From positions 42,801-106,800 of the forward strand of contig NZ_SSOD01000017.1 of NCBI RefSeq assembly GCF_004801305.1: DNA of 64,000 nt, given 5' to 3'. Every line of letters begins with the position of its first letter. Position 1 is the first letter of the stretch. Below, piece after piece: positions 32,528 to 42,050 of this stretch. The DNA is from Pseudothauera rhizosphaerae. GTDB lineage: Bacteria > Pseudomonadota > Gammaproteobacteria > Burkholderiales > Rhodocyclaceae. The position numbers and the translations under genes were made by a program. The notes beneath the pieces were generated by a model. The model saw only the letters and a program-made list of their open reading frames with translations. It made no database searches and was not told the DNA's origin.

Positions 32528-33664
32528 GTGAACCGGGACGGGGAAAGGGCGGCGCTGGTATTGACCGGCGGCGGCGCTCGCGCCGCCTACCAGGTCGGCG
32601 TGCTGGCGGCTATCCGCGAACTGCGCGGGCGCAGCCCGGGCAACCCCTTTCCCATCCTGTGCGGCACCTCGGCCGGCGGCATCAACGCCGCCGCACTGGC
32701 GGTGTTTTCCGCGGATTTCAACGCCGCGGTGCGCAAGCTGGTGTGGATCTGGCGCAATTTCCACGTGGAGCAGATCTACCGTACCGACCCCGCCGCCCTG
32801 TTCGGCTCCTTCCTGCGCTGGGGCTCCGCACTGACGCTGGGGTGGGCGTTGCGCCAGACTCCGCGCGCGCTGCTCGACAACGCGCCGCTGGGGCGCCTGC
32901 TCGCCCACGTGCTGGACTTCTCCGCGATCGAGCGGGCCATCGCCGCGGGGCACCTCTACGCCGTGTCGGTCAACGCCTCCGGCTACACCTCCGGCGAGAG
33001 CCTGGCCTTCTTCGAGGCCGCGCCCCAGGTGCAGCCCTGGCGCCGCGCGCAGCGCGTGGGCATGCGCGCCCAGCTCGGGGTCGAGCATCTGCTCGCCACC
33101 AGTGCGCTGCCTTTCGTGTTTCCGGCGGTGAAGATCCACCGCGAATACTTCGGCGACGGCTCCATGCGCCAGCTCGCGCCCATCAGCCCGGCCATCCACC
33201 TGGGGGCCGACCGCATCCTGGTGATCGGCGCCGGGCGGCTCGCCGAGGAAGGCCGCCAGCGCACCGACAGCTACCCTTCGCCGGCGCAGATCGCCGGCCA
33301 TGCCCTGTCGAGCATCTTCCTCGACACGCTGGCGGGCGACCTGGAGCGCCTGGAGCGCATCAACACCACCGTCGGCGCGCTCACCCCGGCCCAGCGCGAG
33401 GCCGCCGGCATCCGCCTGCGGCCGCTGGAGACGCTGGCGATCTCGCCCTCCCGGCGCCTGGACACGATCGCCGGACGCCACCGGCGCAGCCTGCCGCCGC
33501 TGCTGCGCACCGTGCTGGGCGGCATGGGGGCGATGCGGCGCGAGGGTTCGACGCTGCTCTCTTACCTGCTGTTCGAACCGCCCTTCACCCGTGCGCTGAT
33601 CGAGCTGGGATACCACGACGCCCATGCGCGGCGCGGCGAAATCGCCGATTTCCTGCGGCTTTGA
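32528..33664 (+). CDS. Patatin-like phospholipase
   Basis: A 378-residue patatin-family lipid hydrolase starting at [23 protein letters not shown] at 9-28 is the oxyanion loop. [13 protein letters not shown] carries the nucleophile Ser48 (GxSxG), and [12 protein letters not shown] carries Asp210 of the catalytic dyad. There is no signal peptide, so it is cytoplasmic or an exported effector without a visible signal. The substrate is unknown. The GTG is preceded by GGGGGAGGCGGC, an acceptable ribosome site. Confidence 0.9.
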   Translation: MNRDGERAALVLTGGGARAAYQVGVLAAIRELRGRSPGNPFPILCGTSAGGINAAALAVFSADFNAAVRKLVWIWRNFHVEQIYRTDPAALFGSFLRWGSALTLGWALRQTPRALLDNAPLGRLLAHVLDFSAIERAIAAGHLYAVSVNASGYTSGESLAFFEAAPQVQPWRRAQRVGMRAQLGVEHLLATSALPFVFPAVKIHREYFGDGSMRQLAPISPAIHLGADRILVIGAGRLAEEGRQRTDSYPSPAQIAGHALSSIFLDTLAGDLERLERINTTVGALTPAQREAAGIRLRPLETLAISPSRRLDTIAGRHRRSLPPLLRTVLGGMGAMRREGSTLLSYLLFEPPFTRALIELGYHDAHARRGEIADFLRL

Positions 33665-33834
33665 GGAGGGTGGGAATGACTACGGAATGGATCGGGGGCC
33701 CGGTGCGGGCGAAGTTGTGACGGGGTGTGATGCCCACTAGTTCGCAAATAACTTCAAAAAAACTTGCTATCTCTCTATTTTTAATAACAATAACGAAGAA
33801 AACGCTGAACCCTTTCCCAACGGATCCGCTCGAC

Positions 33835-34749
33835 ATGTATCGAACCATTGCCGCCGCCCTGTTCGGGCTCGCCCTTGCCCAGGCCGGCCTGAGCGCGCCC
33901 GCGGTGGCCGCGCAGGGCACCGGGAAGCCGTCCAAGACCGCGGCGAAGCCGGCGGACGAGGCGCATGCCGGCGAGCCCAAGCTGATTTCGAGCGCCTTCG
34001 CCATCGCCCACCAGCTCACCGGCGAGATCATCGCCGAGCACAAGGGCGAAGAGGTGCTGCCCATCGCCTCCATCACCAAGCTCATGACCGCCATGGTGGT
34101 GCTCGACTCGGGCCAGGGGCTGTCCGACGCGCTCACCATCTCCCGGGCCGACTTCGATACGCTGAAGGGCACCGGCTCGCGCCTGCCGCTCGGTACGCGC
34201 CTCTCCCGCGAGCAGATGCTGCTGCTGGCGCTGATGTCGTCCGAGAACCGCGCCGCGTCGGCGCTGGCGCGCCACTATCCCGGCGGCGAGGACGCCTTCG
34301 TCAAGGCCATGAACGTCAAGGCGCGCATGATAGGGCTCAACGACACCCGCTTCTTCGACGGCACCGGCCTCGATCCGCGCAACGTCTCCAGTCCGCGCGA
34401 CCTGGTGAGGATGGTGGCCGCCGCCGCCGAGTATCCGCTGATCCGCGAATTCACCACCGCCGACGAGCGCCAGGTGCGCGTCGGCCGCCGCCTGCTGCAG
34501 TACCGCAACAGCAACAGCCTGGTGCGCAAGCCCGGGTGGGACATCGGCCTGTCCAAGACCGGCTTCATCCGCGAGGCCGGCCGCTGCGTGGTGATGCAGA
34601 CCTGGCTGCAGGGCGAACCGGTGATCATCGTGCTGATGAACGCGCGCAGCCGCTGGGCGCGCGACACGGACGCCAACCGGCTGCGGGAATGGCTGCAGAG
34701 CGTCGGCCTGCATCGCCTCGCCCACGCCGGCAGCCAGCACGAAGGCTGA
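33835..34749 (+). CDS. pbpG: D-alanyl-D-alanine endopeptidase (PBP7-like, PbpG)
   Basis: A 304-residue penicillin-binding protein of the S11 family. The signal peptide is residues 1-26 (IAAALFGLALAQAGLSAPAV). The active site comprises SITK (79-82), SEN (136-138) and KTG (241-243). It hydrolyses D-Ala-mDAP cross-links. The ATG at 33835 is chosen because it begins the signal peptide; the frame is open to 33727, but that would place a charged 36-residue stretch before it. The upstream DNA at 33735-33800 is notably AT-rich for this window and probably holds the promoter. Confidence 0.92.
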   Translation: MYRTIAAALFGLALAQAGLSAPAVAAQGTGKPSKTAAKPADEAHAGEPKLISSAFAIAHQLTGEIIAEHKGEEVLPIASITKLMTAMVVLDSGQGLSDALTISRADFDTLKGTGSRLPLGTRLSREQMLLLALMSSENRAASALARHYPGGEDAFVKAMNVKARMIGLNDTRFFDGTGLDPRNVSSPRDLVRMVAAAAEYPLIREFTTADERQVRVGRRLLQYRNSNSLVRKPGWDIGLSKTGFIREAGRCVVMQTWLQGEPVIIVLMNARSRWARDTDANRLREWLQSVGLHRLAHAGSQHEG

Positions 34750-34755
34750 CGCGGG

Positions 34756-35559
34756 TCAGCGCTTCACGTACCCCATCGCCTGGGAGATTTCCTCCGCGGT
34801 CTGGCGCACCAGCGGCGCCCAGTCCGGGTTGAAGCGCTCGGACGGCGTGGACAGGGACAGGCCGGCGATCAGCTCCCCCGAGTCGTCGCGGATGCCCGCG
34901 GCGATGCAGCGCACGCCGTTCTCCACTTCGTCCAGGTCGAAGGCCACGTTGTGGCGGCGCACTTTGTCGAGTTCCCGTTCCAGCGCCGGCAGCGCGGTGA
35001 TCGAAGTCGGCGTGGACGCCGGCAGGCCGGTGCGGCGCGCGTAGTCGCGTACCGTCTCCGAACCGTCTTCCACCAGGAACAGCTTGCCGGTGGCGGTGGT
35101 GTGCAGCGGCGCGCGCGCGCCGACGATGTGCACCACGCGCACCGCCGAGCGGCCGCTGGAGGTGCGTTCCACATAGACGATCTCGTCGCCGTCGCGGATG
35201 CCCAGGTTCACGCTCTCGCCGGTGGCCGCGTGCAGCTTGAGCATGGCCGGCATGGCGGTCTCCCGCAGGGAGATGCGCGACTTCACCAGGCTGCCCAGTT
35301 CCAGCAGGCGGATGCCCAGGCGGTAGACGCCCGGTTCGGTGCGCTCGACGAAGCCGCTCTGGCTCATGGCGCCGAGGATGCGGTGGGCGGTGGAGGGGTG
35401 CAGGCCGGTGTCCAGCGCGAGCTGCTTGAGCGGCACCGGGTCGTTGTGGCGCGCCAGGGCATCGAGCAGCTTCATCATGCGCTCGATGACCTGGATGGGA
35501 TTCTTCGCTTCCGGCGCTGCGGCTGCCGAAGGCCGGGTCTTGGTATTGGTGGGGGCCAC
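34756..35559 (-). CDS. IclR-family transcriptional regulator
   Basis: A 267-residue regulator. An N-terminal winged helix spans about 20-85 (VPLKQLALDTGLHPSTAHRIL is the recognition region; GVYRLGIRLLELGS follows). The effector domain spans about 95-260 (ESVNLGIRDGDEIVYVER, LHTTATGKLFL, GVRCIAAGIRDDSGELIAGLS). It is divergent from lutA with 99 bases between, containing a palindrome at 35610-35626, so it most likely controls the lactate-oxidation operon and itself. The effector is not known. The stop lies 6 bases from the convergent pbpG stop. Confidence 0.92.
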   Translation of the reverse strand: MAPTNTKTRPSAAAAPEAKNPIQVIERMMKLLDALARHNDPVPLKQLALDTGLHPSTAHRILGAMSQSGFVERTEPGVYRLGIRLLELGSLVKSRISLRETAMPAMLKLHAATGESVNLGIRDGDEIVYVERTSSGRSAVRVVHIVGARAPLHTTATGKLFLVEDGSETVRDYARRTGLPASTPTSITALPALERELDKVRRHNVAFDLDEVENGVRCIAAGIRDDSGELIAGLSLSTPSERFNPDWAPLVRQTAEEISQAMGYVKR

Positions 35560-35609
35560 GTCGATCCTGCGGGTTTTCCGTAACTTGCGAATGGTAGCCG
35601 GCTGGCTTA

Positions 35610-35626
35610 ATTTCGCCTAGTGAAAT
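35610..35626. promoter_or_regulatory. Palindromic candidate IclR operator between the regulator and lutA
   Basis: ATTTCGCCTAGTGAAAT has matching 5-base arms (ATTTC/GAAAT) around a partly symmetrical 7-base centre. It sits 33 bases before the lutA ATG and 51 before the regulator start. TGAAAT/ATTTCA-type half sites occur in several IclR-family operators (for example KdgR). The assignment is inferred from position and symmetry. Confidence 0.5.
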
Positions 35627-35658
35627 GAAGCGGCGGGCGCCGCCAGGGGGAGGGGGGA

Positions 35659-36384
35659 ATGCGGGTAGGCCTGTTCGTGACCTGTCTGGTGGATCTGATG
35701 CGTCCGCGCATCGGCTTTGCGGCACTGAAGCTGCTGGAAGGCGCGGGCTGCGAAGTGGTGGTGCCGGAAGGCCAGACCTGTTGCGGCCAGCCCGCGTACA
35801 ACGCGGGGGACGCGGCCACCGCGCGCGGCCTGGCGCTCAAGGTGCTGGACGATTTCGAAGGGCTGGACTGGGTGGTGGCTCCCTCCGGCTCCTGCGGCGG
35901 GCAGATCGTCAAGGCCTATCCCGAGCTCCTCAAGGACGACCCCGCCAACCACGCCCGCGCGCTGCAACTGGCGGCGCGCACGCGGGAGCTGACCGATTTC
36001 CTCGTCAACGTGCTCAAGCTCGAAGCCGTGCCCGGCCGCTTCGACGGCACGGTGACCTACCACGACTCCTGTTCCGGCCTGCGCGAACTGGGCGTCAAGG
36101 CCCAACCGAGGCAACTCCTCGCCAGGGTGCCCGGCCTGCTGCTCACCGAGATGGGCGGCTGCGAGGAATGCTGCGGCTTCGGCGGCACCTTCTCGGTGAA
36201 GTTCGGCGACATCTCGGCGCAGATCGCCGAGCGCAAGGCGCGCAACGTCCAGGCCAGCGGCGCGGATGCCGTGGTGCTGGGCGACCTGGGCTGCATGCTC
36301 AACATCGAGGGCAAGCTGCGCCGCATGGGCGACGAGAACACGCGCGTGCTGCACGTGGCCGAAGTGCTGGCCGGAGACGCCTGA
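35659..36384 (+). CDS. lutA: Lactate oxidation protein LutA/LldE (cysteine-rich CCG domains)
   Basis: A 241-residue protein with two CCG domains. VGLFVTCLVDLMRP begins the first, with GQTCCGQPAYNAGD near residue 38 and SGSCGGQIVK. The second has YHDSCSGLRELG near 134 and GGCEECCGFGGTFSVKFG near 167, then DLGCMLNIEG. The cysteines ligate iron-sulfur clusters. LutABC together oxidise L-lactate to pyruvate. A GGGGGAGGGGGG ribosome site precedes the ATG. The stop and the lutB start share one base. Confidence 0.93.
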   Translation: MRVGLFVTCLVDLMRPRIGFAALKLLEGAGCEVVVPEGQTCCGQPAYNAGDAATARGLALKVLDDFEGLDWVVAPSGSCGGQIVKAYPELLKDDPANHARALQLAARTRELTDFLVNVLKLEAVPGRFDGTVTYHDSCSGLRELGVKAQPRQLLARVPGLLLTEMGGCEECCGFGGTFSVKFGDISAQIAERKARNVQASGADAVVLGDLGCMLNIEGKLRRMGDENTRVLHVAEVLAGDA

Positions 36385-37817
36385 TGCGCAGCCAGGCGAT
36401 GTTCTTCAAGGCGCGCGTGGGCGACAAGCTGGCCGACCCCGTGCTGCAGGAAAACCTGGGCAAGGCCAAGAGCAAGTTCGTCGATGCCCGCGCCCGCGCG
36501 GTGGCCGAATACGAGCGCGACGAGGGCGCCGACTTCGAGTCCCTGCGCGAGGCCGGCCGCGCCATCCGCAACCGCACCCTGGCCAATCTGGACGTGTGGC
36601 TGGAGACCTTCGAACAGAAGGCCGGCGAGCGCGGCGCCCAGGTGAAGTACGCTCGCGACGGGGAGGAAATCTGCCGCCTGGTGGTGGAGATCGCCCGCCG
36701 CCACGGCGTGACCAAGGTGGTCAAGTCCAAGTCCATGCTGTCGGAGGAGGCCGGGCTCAACAAGGCGCTCGCCGAGGCGGGCATCCAGCCCGTCGAGACC
36801 GACCTGGGCGAGTACATCCTGCAGATCAACGACAACGAGCCGCCGTCCCACATCATCGCGCCGGCCTTCCACAAGTCCAAGGAAGAGGTCGCGGAGCTCT
36901 TCACCCGCACCCACGGCAGGCCGAAGAAGAGCGGCATCGAGGAGATGACCCGGGAGGCGCGGGAGACCCTGCGCAGCCACTTCCTGAGTGCCGGCATGGG
37001 CATCTCCGGCGGCAACTTCCTGATCGCCGAGACCGGCTCGGTGACGCTGGTCACCAACGAGGGCAACGGCCGCATGGTGACGACCATGCCCAAGGTGCAC
37101 GTGGTCATCACCGGCATCGAGAAGGTCATCCCCACGCTGGAGGACTTCGCCACCCTGATGCGCCTGCTGCCGCGCTCGGCCACGGGTCAGCACATCTCCA
37201 ACTACGTCTCGGTGCTCACCGGCGTGAAGCGCCCGGAGGACCTGGACGGGCCGGAGCACCTGTATTTCATCCTGGTGGACAACGGCCGCGCCAGCCTGCT
37301 CGGCACCGAGTTCCAGGAGATGCTGCGCTGTATCCGCTGCGGCGCCTGCATGAACCACTGCCCGGTGTACCAGACCGTGGGCGGCCACGCCTACGGCTGG
37401 GTGTATCCGGGGCCCATGGGCTCGGTGCTCACGCCCCTCTACACGGGCATCGCCAACGCGCTCGACCTGCCCCACGCCGCCACCCTGTGCGGCCAGTGCA
37501 GCGTGGTGTGCCCGGTGAAAATCCCGCTGCCCGAACTGCTGCGCGGCCTGCGGGAGAAGCAGGTGGACATGGACCTGCGCCCGAAGAGCGAACGCCTGGC
37601 CTTGCGCCTGTGGGGCTGGGTCGCGCGCCGGCCGTCGCTCTACGGGCTGGCGGCGAAGCTGGCCGTGCGTTATCTCAACTGGCTGGCCGAGGGCCGCGAC
37701 CGCATCCCGCTGCTGGGCATCGCGCCGGAATGGACGAAGGGGCGCGACTTCCCCGCGCCGCAAGGGCGCACCTTCCGCGAGCTGTATGCCGAACGGCGCC
37801 GGAGGGAAGGGCGGTGA
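36384..37817 (+). CDS. lutB: Lactate oxidation iron-sulfur protein LutB/LldF
   Basis: A 477-residue protein. The N-terminal LUD-type domain includes VKSKSMLSEEAGLNKALAE near residue 116, IAETGSVTLVTNEGNGR near 215 and RSATGQHISNYVSVLTG near 262. Two 4Fe-4S ferredoxin motifs follow, CIRCGACMNHCPVY near 315 and CGQCSVVCPVKIPLPE near 372. It carries electrons from lactate towards quinone. A GTG start of the next gene overlaps its stop by four bases. Confidence 0.93.
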   Translation: MRSQAMFFKARVGDKLADPVLQENLGKAKSKFVDARARAVAEYERDEGADFESLREAGRAIRNRTLANLDVWLETFEQKAGERGAQVKYARDGEEICRLVVEIARRHGVTKVVKSKSMLSEEAGLNKALAEAGIQPVETDLGEYILQINDNEPPSHIIAPAFHKSKEEVAELFTRTHGRPKKSGIEEMTREARETLRSHFLSAGMGISGGNFLIAETGSVTLVTNEGNGRMVTTMPKVHVVITGIEKVIPTLEDFATLMRLLPRSATGQHISNYVSVLTGVKRPEDLDGPEHLYFILVDNGRASLLGTEFQEMLRCIRCGACMNHCPVYQTVGGHAYGWVYPGPMGSVLTPLYTGIANALDLPHAATLCGQCSVVCPVKIPLPELLRGLREKQVDMDLRPKSERLALRLWGWVARRPSLYGLAAKLAVRYLNWLAEGRDRIPLLGIAPEWTKGRDFPAPQGRTFRELYAERRRREGR

Positions 37818-38761
37818 TCACCATCGTCTGCCTGGAGCGGGATGCCGTCGGTGCCCGTTTCCGCGCCCCGGACCTGCCCCACCGCTGGATCGAATACCCC
37901 GCCACGGAGCAGGCCGACGTGGCGGAACGCCTGGCCGGCGCCCAGGTGGCCATCATCAACAAGCTCCGGCTGGGGGAAGCGGAACTCGCCGCGCTGCCGG
38001 ACCTGCGCATGGTCGCGGTGGCCGCCACCGGGGCGGACAACATCGACCTGGCCGCCTGCCGCGCGCGGGGCATCGTGGTCTCCAACGTGCGTGGCTACGC
38101 GGTGGACAGCGTGCCGGAGCACGCCCTCCTGCTGATGCTGGCCCTGCGCCGACGCCTGCTCGACTACGTCGCCGACGTGCGCGCCGGGCGCTGGGCGCGG
38201 TGCGAGAACTTCTCCTTCTTCGACCACCCCATCGTCGACCTGGCCGGCAGCACCCTGGGCATCGTCGGCCATGGCGGCCTGGGGCAGGGGGTGGCGCGTC
38301 TGGGCACGGCCTTCGGCATGCGCGTGCTGCTCGCCGAACGCCGCGGCGCGGCCGTGCCGCGCTCAGGACACACCGCCTTCGACGAGGTGCTGGCGCAGGC
38401 GGACGTGCTCTCCCTGCACTGCCCGCTCGACGACGCCACCCGCGGCCTGATCGGCGCCGCGGAACTGGCCCGCATGAGGCCGTCCGCGATCCTCGTGAAC
38501 ACCTCCCGCGGCGGGCTGGTGGACGAGGCGGCCCTGGCCGACGCCCTGCGCGCCGGCCGCCTCGCCGGCGCGGCCACCGACGTGCTGTCCGCCGAGCCGC
38601 CGCGCGACGGCAATCCGCTGCTCGCCCCGGACATCCCCAACCTGATCGTCACCCCCCACGTGGCCTGGGCCTCCGCCCAGGCCATGCAGCGCCTGGCGGA
38701 CCAGGTCATCGCCAACATCGAAGCCTACGCCGCCGGCGCGCCGCGCAACCGGCTGTACTGA
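37814..38761 (+). CDS. D-2-hydroxyacid dehydrogenase (glycerate dehydrogenase-like)
   Basis: A 315-residue D-isomer-specific 2-hydroxyacid dehydrogenase. VAVAATGADNIDLAACRARG near residue 70, VPEHALLLMLALRRRL near 100, the NAD loop LGIVGHGGLGQGVARLGTAF near 152, LVNTSRGGLVDEAALADALR near 228 and VTPHVAWASAQAMQRL near 280 are present. Catalytic Arg, Glu and His are accounted for in these blocks. It resembles HprA glycerate dehydrogenases. GTG is the start because it overlaps the lutB stop. It sits inside the lut operon, between lutB and lutC, an unusual position. Confidence 0.9.
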   Translation: MITIVCLERDAVGARFRAPDLPHRWIEYPATEQADVAERLAGAQVAIINKLRLGEAELAALPDLRMVAVAATGADNIDLAACRARGIVVSNVRGYAVDSVPEHALLLMLALRRRLLDYVADVRAGRWARCENFSFFDHPIVDLAGSTLGIVGHGGLGQGVARLGTAFGMRVLLAERRGAAVPRSGHTAFDEVLAQADVLSLHCPLDDATRGLIGAAELARMRPSAILVNTSRGGLVDEAALADALRAGRLAGAATDVLSAEPPRDGNPLLAPDIPNLIVTPHVAWASAQAMQRLADQVIANIEAYAAGAPRNRLY

Positions 38762-38771
38762 AGGACCATCC

Positions 38772-39425
38772 ATGCAAGCCCGTGAAGACATCCTTTTCCG
38801 CGTGCGCGCCGCCCTCGGCCGCAGCGACCGCAACCGCCACGAGGGCGAGACCGACGTGCAGGCCGCCTTCGCCGCCCGCGCCCAGGGACCGCGTCCGCAA
38901 CTGGGGGCGGACCTGGCGGCGCGCTTCCGCCACGAGTGCGGCGTGCAGTCCTCCACGCTGGACGAGGTCGCCGCGCTGGCCGACGTGCCCGCGGCAGTGG
39001 CGCGCTATCTCGCCGAACGGGGCCTGCCGCCGCGCGCCGTGGTGTGGCCGAAGTACGCCGGCCTGCCCTGGGCCGCGGCCGGTGTGGAGGCCGAGGCCCG
39101 TGCCGCGCGGGATGAAGACCTGGTGGGCATCACCGGCTGCTTCTGCGCCATCGCCGAAACCGGCACGCTGATGACCTGCTCCGCGCCGGACACCCCGCCC
39201 TCTACCAGCTTGTTGCCCGAAACCCACATCGCCGTCGTGCCGGTGTCGCGCATCGTTGCCGGCATGGAGGATGGCTGGGCGCTGGCCCGGGCCGAGCTGG
39301 GCGAGCTGCCGCGGGCGGTGAACTTCATCTCCGGCCCCTCCCGCACCGGCGACATCGAGCAGACCATCGTGATCGGCGCCCACGGTCCCTACCGCGTGCA
39401 CCTGATCCTGGTGCGGGAAGGCTGA
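38772..39425 (+). CDS. lutC: Lactate utilisation protein LutC/LldG (LUD domain)
   Basis: A 217-residue LUD-domain protein. The N-terminus AREDILFRVRAALGR is typical. VGITGCFCAIAETGTLMTCS near residue 117, LLPETHIAVVPVSRIVAGME near 147 and NFISGPSRTGDIEQTIVIGA near 181 are the family motifs. It works with LutA and LutB. It starts 10 bases after the dehydrogenase stop, which keeps the four genes in one transcript. Confidence 0.93.
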   Translation: MQAREDILFRVRAALGRSDRNRHEGETDVQAAFAARAQGPRPQLGADLAARFRHECGVQSSTLDEVAALADVPAAVARYLAERGLPPRAVVWPKYAGLPWAAAGVEAEARAARDEDLVGITGCFCAIAETGTLMTCSAPDTPPSTSLLPETHIAVVPVSRIVAGMEDGWALARAELGELPRAVNFISGPSRTGDIEQTIVIGAHGPYRVHLILVREG

Positions 39426-39506
39426 TCGCGCGCCTGTCCGGGCGGGTCGGGATCGGGGATAATGCGCCCTTCGCCCGGCGCATCGCCGGGCCGTCCGAGG
39501 TCCGCC

Positions 39507-40682
39507 TTGAGCACCCCACGCAGAACGCCTCCCGCCCCGGCTCCTTCGCGCATTGCCGGCACCCTGAAAGCGCGCCCGAAACCGGAGGAAGCGCCGGCGG
39601 AGTCGCCGGCGCCGGAAACGGCCGCGGCGCCCGCGCCGAAACGCACCGGCGCGGCGAAGGTACCGGCCAGGCTGGCCGGCGAACGCAGGACGGGGGCTCC
39701 GCGGAGGGAAGGGGCGGGCAAGCCCACCGCCGGCAAGCCGGCAGCCGGTAAATCTCCTCGCCCGCAACCGGGGGGCGAACGGAAGCCGGCCGGCAAGCCG
39801 GGAGCATCCGAAACGCGCGCCCGACCCCGCCGCACCGGCGAGGACAAGCCCGCGGCACCCCGTCCGGCCGCCGCGCGCCGCGCCGAGCCCCGGCCGTCTC
39901 CCCATCCTGCCGAACCGCGTCCGGCCCCACGTCCTGCGAGCACGGCGCCGGCCGCCGAAGGCGTGCGCCTGTCCAAGGTCATGGCCGAGCGCGGGTTGTG
40001 CTCCCGGCGGGAGGCGGACGGGCTCATCGAGCGCGGCTGGGTGTTCGTGGACGGCCGCCGCATCACCGAACTGGGTACCCGCATCGACCCGCAGGCGAAC
40101 ATCGCCCTGGCCCCGGAAGCGCGCCGCCAGCAGGCGCAGCGGGTGACCATCCTGCTGCACAAGCCGGTGGGCTACGTCTCCGGCCAGCCCGAGCCGGGCT
40201 ATGAGCCGGCCGTGGTGCTGATCACCGCCGGAAATCAATACGACCGCGGGCAGGCGCAGAACTTCCATCCTTCCCAGTTGAAGGGCCTGGCCCCGGCCGG
40301 GCGGCTGGACATCGATTCCACCGGCCTGCTGGTGCTGACCCAGGACGGGCGCATCGCGCGCCAGTTGATCGGCGAGGATTCCAAGGTGGAGAAGGAATAC
40401 CTGGTGCGCGTGGAAGGCGAGTTGCCGGCCGAAGGTTTGGCGCTGCTCAACCACGGCCTGGAGCTGGACGGCCGCCGGCTGCGCCCGGCCCAGGTGGAAT
40501 GGGCCAACGAGGACCAGTTGCGCTTCGTGCTGCGGGAAGGGCGCAAGCGCCAGATCCGCCGCATGTGCGAGCTGGTGGGGCTGAAGGTCACGGGCCTGAA
40601 GCGCGTGCGCATCGGCCGCGTGCCCTTGGGCGACCTGCCCGCCGGCCAGTGGCGCTATCTGCGCGAGGACGAGCGCTTCTGA
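39507..40682 (+). CDS. rluB: 23S rRNA pseudouridine synthase, RluB family, with long basic N-terminal tail
   Basis: About 391 residues. The C-terminal 240 form an S4 domain ([21 protein letters not shown]) and the RsuA/RluB catalytic domain, with [20 protein letters not shown] carrying the catalytic Asp, then [10 protein letters not shown] and [18 protein letters not shown]. The first 150 residues are Ala/Pro/Lys/Arg-rich and disordered. The TTG at 39507 has CGAGG eight bases upstream. An in-frame ATG at 39462 would add 15 residues, but it lies in GATAATGCGCC, which looks like a -10 element. RluF or RluE-type specificity cannot be excluded. Confidence 0.85.
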   Translation: MSTPRRTPPAPAPSRIAGTLKARPKPEEAPAESPAPETAAAPAPKRTGAAKVPARLAGERRTGAPRREGAGKPTAGKPAAGKSPRPQPGGERKPAGKPGASETRARPRRTGEDKPAAPRPAAARRAEPRPSPHPAEPRPAPRPASTAPAAEGVRLSKVMAERGLCSRREADGLIERGWVFVDGRRITELGTRIDPQANIALAPEARRQQAQRVTILLHKPVGYVSGQPEPGYEPAVVLITAGNQYDRGQAQNFHPSQLKGLAPAGRLDIDSTGLLVLTQDGRIARQLIGEDSKVEKEYLVRVEGELPAEGLALLNHGLELDGRRLRPAQVEWANEDQLRFVLREGRKRQIRRMCELVGLKVTGLKRVRIGRVPLGDLPAGQWRYLREDERF

Positions 40683-42034
40683 TGCGTACCCGGCTGGCGG
40701 CGGCCTTCGCCACCTACTGGAACCGGCGCATGCTGACGCTGCTGGCGCTGGGCTTTTCCAGTGGCCTGCCGGCGCCGCTGGTGTTCTCCAACCTGTCCAT
40801 CTGGCTGCGGGACGAGGGCGTGAGCCGTACCGACATCGGCCTCTTCGCGCTGGCCGCCACGCCCTACGCCATCAACTTCCTGTGGGCGCCGGTGCTGGAC
40901 CACCTGCGCCTGCCTTGGCTCACGGAGCGCTTCGGCCGCCGGCGTGGCTGGGCGCTCGCCACCCAGGTCGCGCTGATGGGCGCCGTCCTGTGGATGTCAT
41001 CTGCCGCGCCGGCCCAGCACCTGTGGATGATGGCGGTGGCCACGCTGCTGGTCACCACGGCCAGCGCCACCCAGGACATCGTGATCGACGCCTACCGCAT
41101 CGACGTGCTGGAGCCGGAGCAGTACGGCGCCGGCTCCGCGGTGGCGATCTGGGGTTGGCACCTGGGGGGCACGGTGGTGGGCGGCGCCGGTGGGCTGGTG
41201 CTGGCCCAGCACTTCGGCTGGCAGGCGGCCTACCAGGTGCTCGCCCTGGCAGTGCTGGTGGGCATGGTCGCCATCCTGCTGAGCCCCGAACCCGCCCGTG
41301 GCGTGCCGCGCGCGGTGGCGGCGGCGGAAGAGGCGGTGCGTGTGCGCCTCGCCCGGCGCCTGCCGGCCGCGCCAGCGGCGGTCGCGGCCTGGCTCTACAA
41401 CGCGGTGGCGGCGCCCTTCGCCGAGTTCATGCGGCGGGAGGGCTGGGTGCTGGTGCTGGTGTTCGTGTTCGTATTCAAGTTCGGCGACGCCATGCTGGGA
41501 CGCATGTCCGGCGTGTTCTACCGGGAGCTGGGCTTTTCGCTGACCGACATTGCGGAAGTCTCCAAGCTCTATGGCTTCGCCGCCAACCTGGCCGGGGTCT
41601 TCCTGGGCGGCGTGCTGGCGGCGCGCATCGGCGTGCTGCGGGCGCTTTTCGTCGCCGGCGTACTGGCGGCGGCCACCAACCTGACCTACGCGGCGCTGGC
41701 CGTGGTGGGCCAGCAGAAGTGGATGCTGGCGGTGGCGGTGGTGTCGGACAACTTCACCGGCGGACTGGTCACGGTGGCTTTCGTCGCCTACCTGTCCGGG
41801 CTGTGCAACGTGGCCTACACGGCCACCCAGTACGCCCTGCTGAGTTCCCTGGGCAATCTGTCGCGCATCTGGCTGTCGGCTTCGGCGGGCTACGTGGTGG
41901 ACCGCCTGGACGGGGACTGGGCGACCTTCTTCATCCTCTGCGCCGGCCTCGCGCTGCTGGGCCTGCCGTTGCTGGTGTGGCTGATGCGCCGCTTCCCGTC
42001 CCACGTGGGCGCGGCGCAGCGCGCCGCGGCCTGA
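40682..42034 (+). CDS. ampG: AmpG-like muropeptide MFS transporter
   Basis: A 450-residue 12-helix major facilitator. MLTLLALGFSSGLPAPLVFS at the start, SRTDIGLFALAATPYAINFLWAP, TTASATQDIVIDAYRIDVLE near 123 and FVFKFGDAMLGRM in the second half are typical of AmpG. AmpG imports GlcNAc-anhydro-muropeptides, the substrate of AmpD (24969). It overlaps the upstream pseudouridine synthase by one base. The specificity is inferred from the family. Confidence 0.88.
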   Translation: MRTRLAAAFATYWNRRMLTLLALGFSSGLPAPLVFSNLSIWLRDEGVSRTDIGLFALAATPYAINFLWAPVLDHLRLPWLTERFGRRRGWALATQVALMGAVLWMSSAAPAQHLWMMAVATLLVTTASATQDIVIDAYRIDVLEPEQYGAGSAVAIWGWHLGGTVVGGAGGLVLAQHFGWQAAYQVLALAVLVGMVAILLSPEPARGVPRAVAAAEEAVRVRLARRLPAAPAAVAAWLYNAVAAPFAEFMRREGWVLVLVFVFVFKFGDAMLGRMSGVFYRELGFSLTDIAEVSKLYGFAANLAGVFLGGVLAARIGVLRALFVAGVLAAATNLTYAALAVVGQQKWMLAVAVVSDNFTGGLVTVAFVAYLSGLCNVAYTATQYALLSSLGNLSRIWLSASAGYVVDRLDGDWATFFILCAGLALLGLPLLVWLMRRFPSHVGAAQRAAA

Positions 42035-42050
42035 CGCTTTCAGCCTGCGT

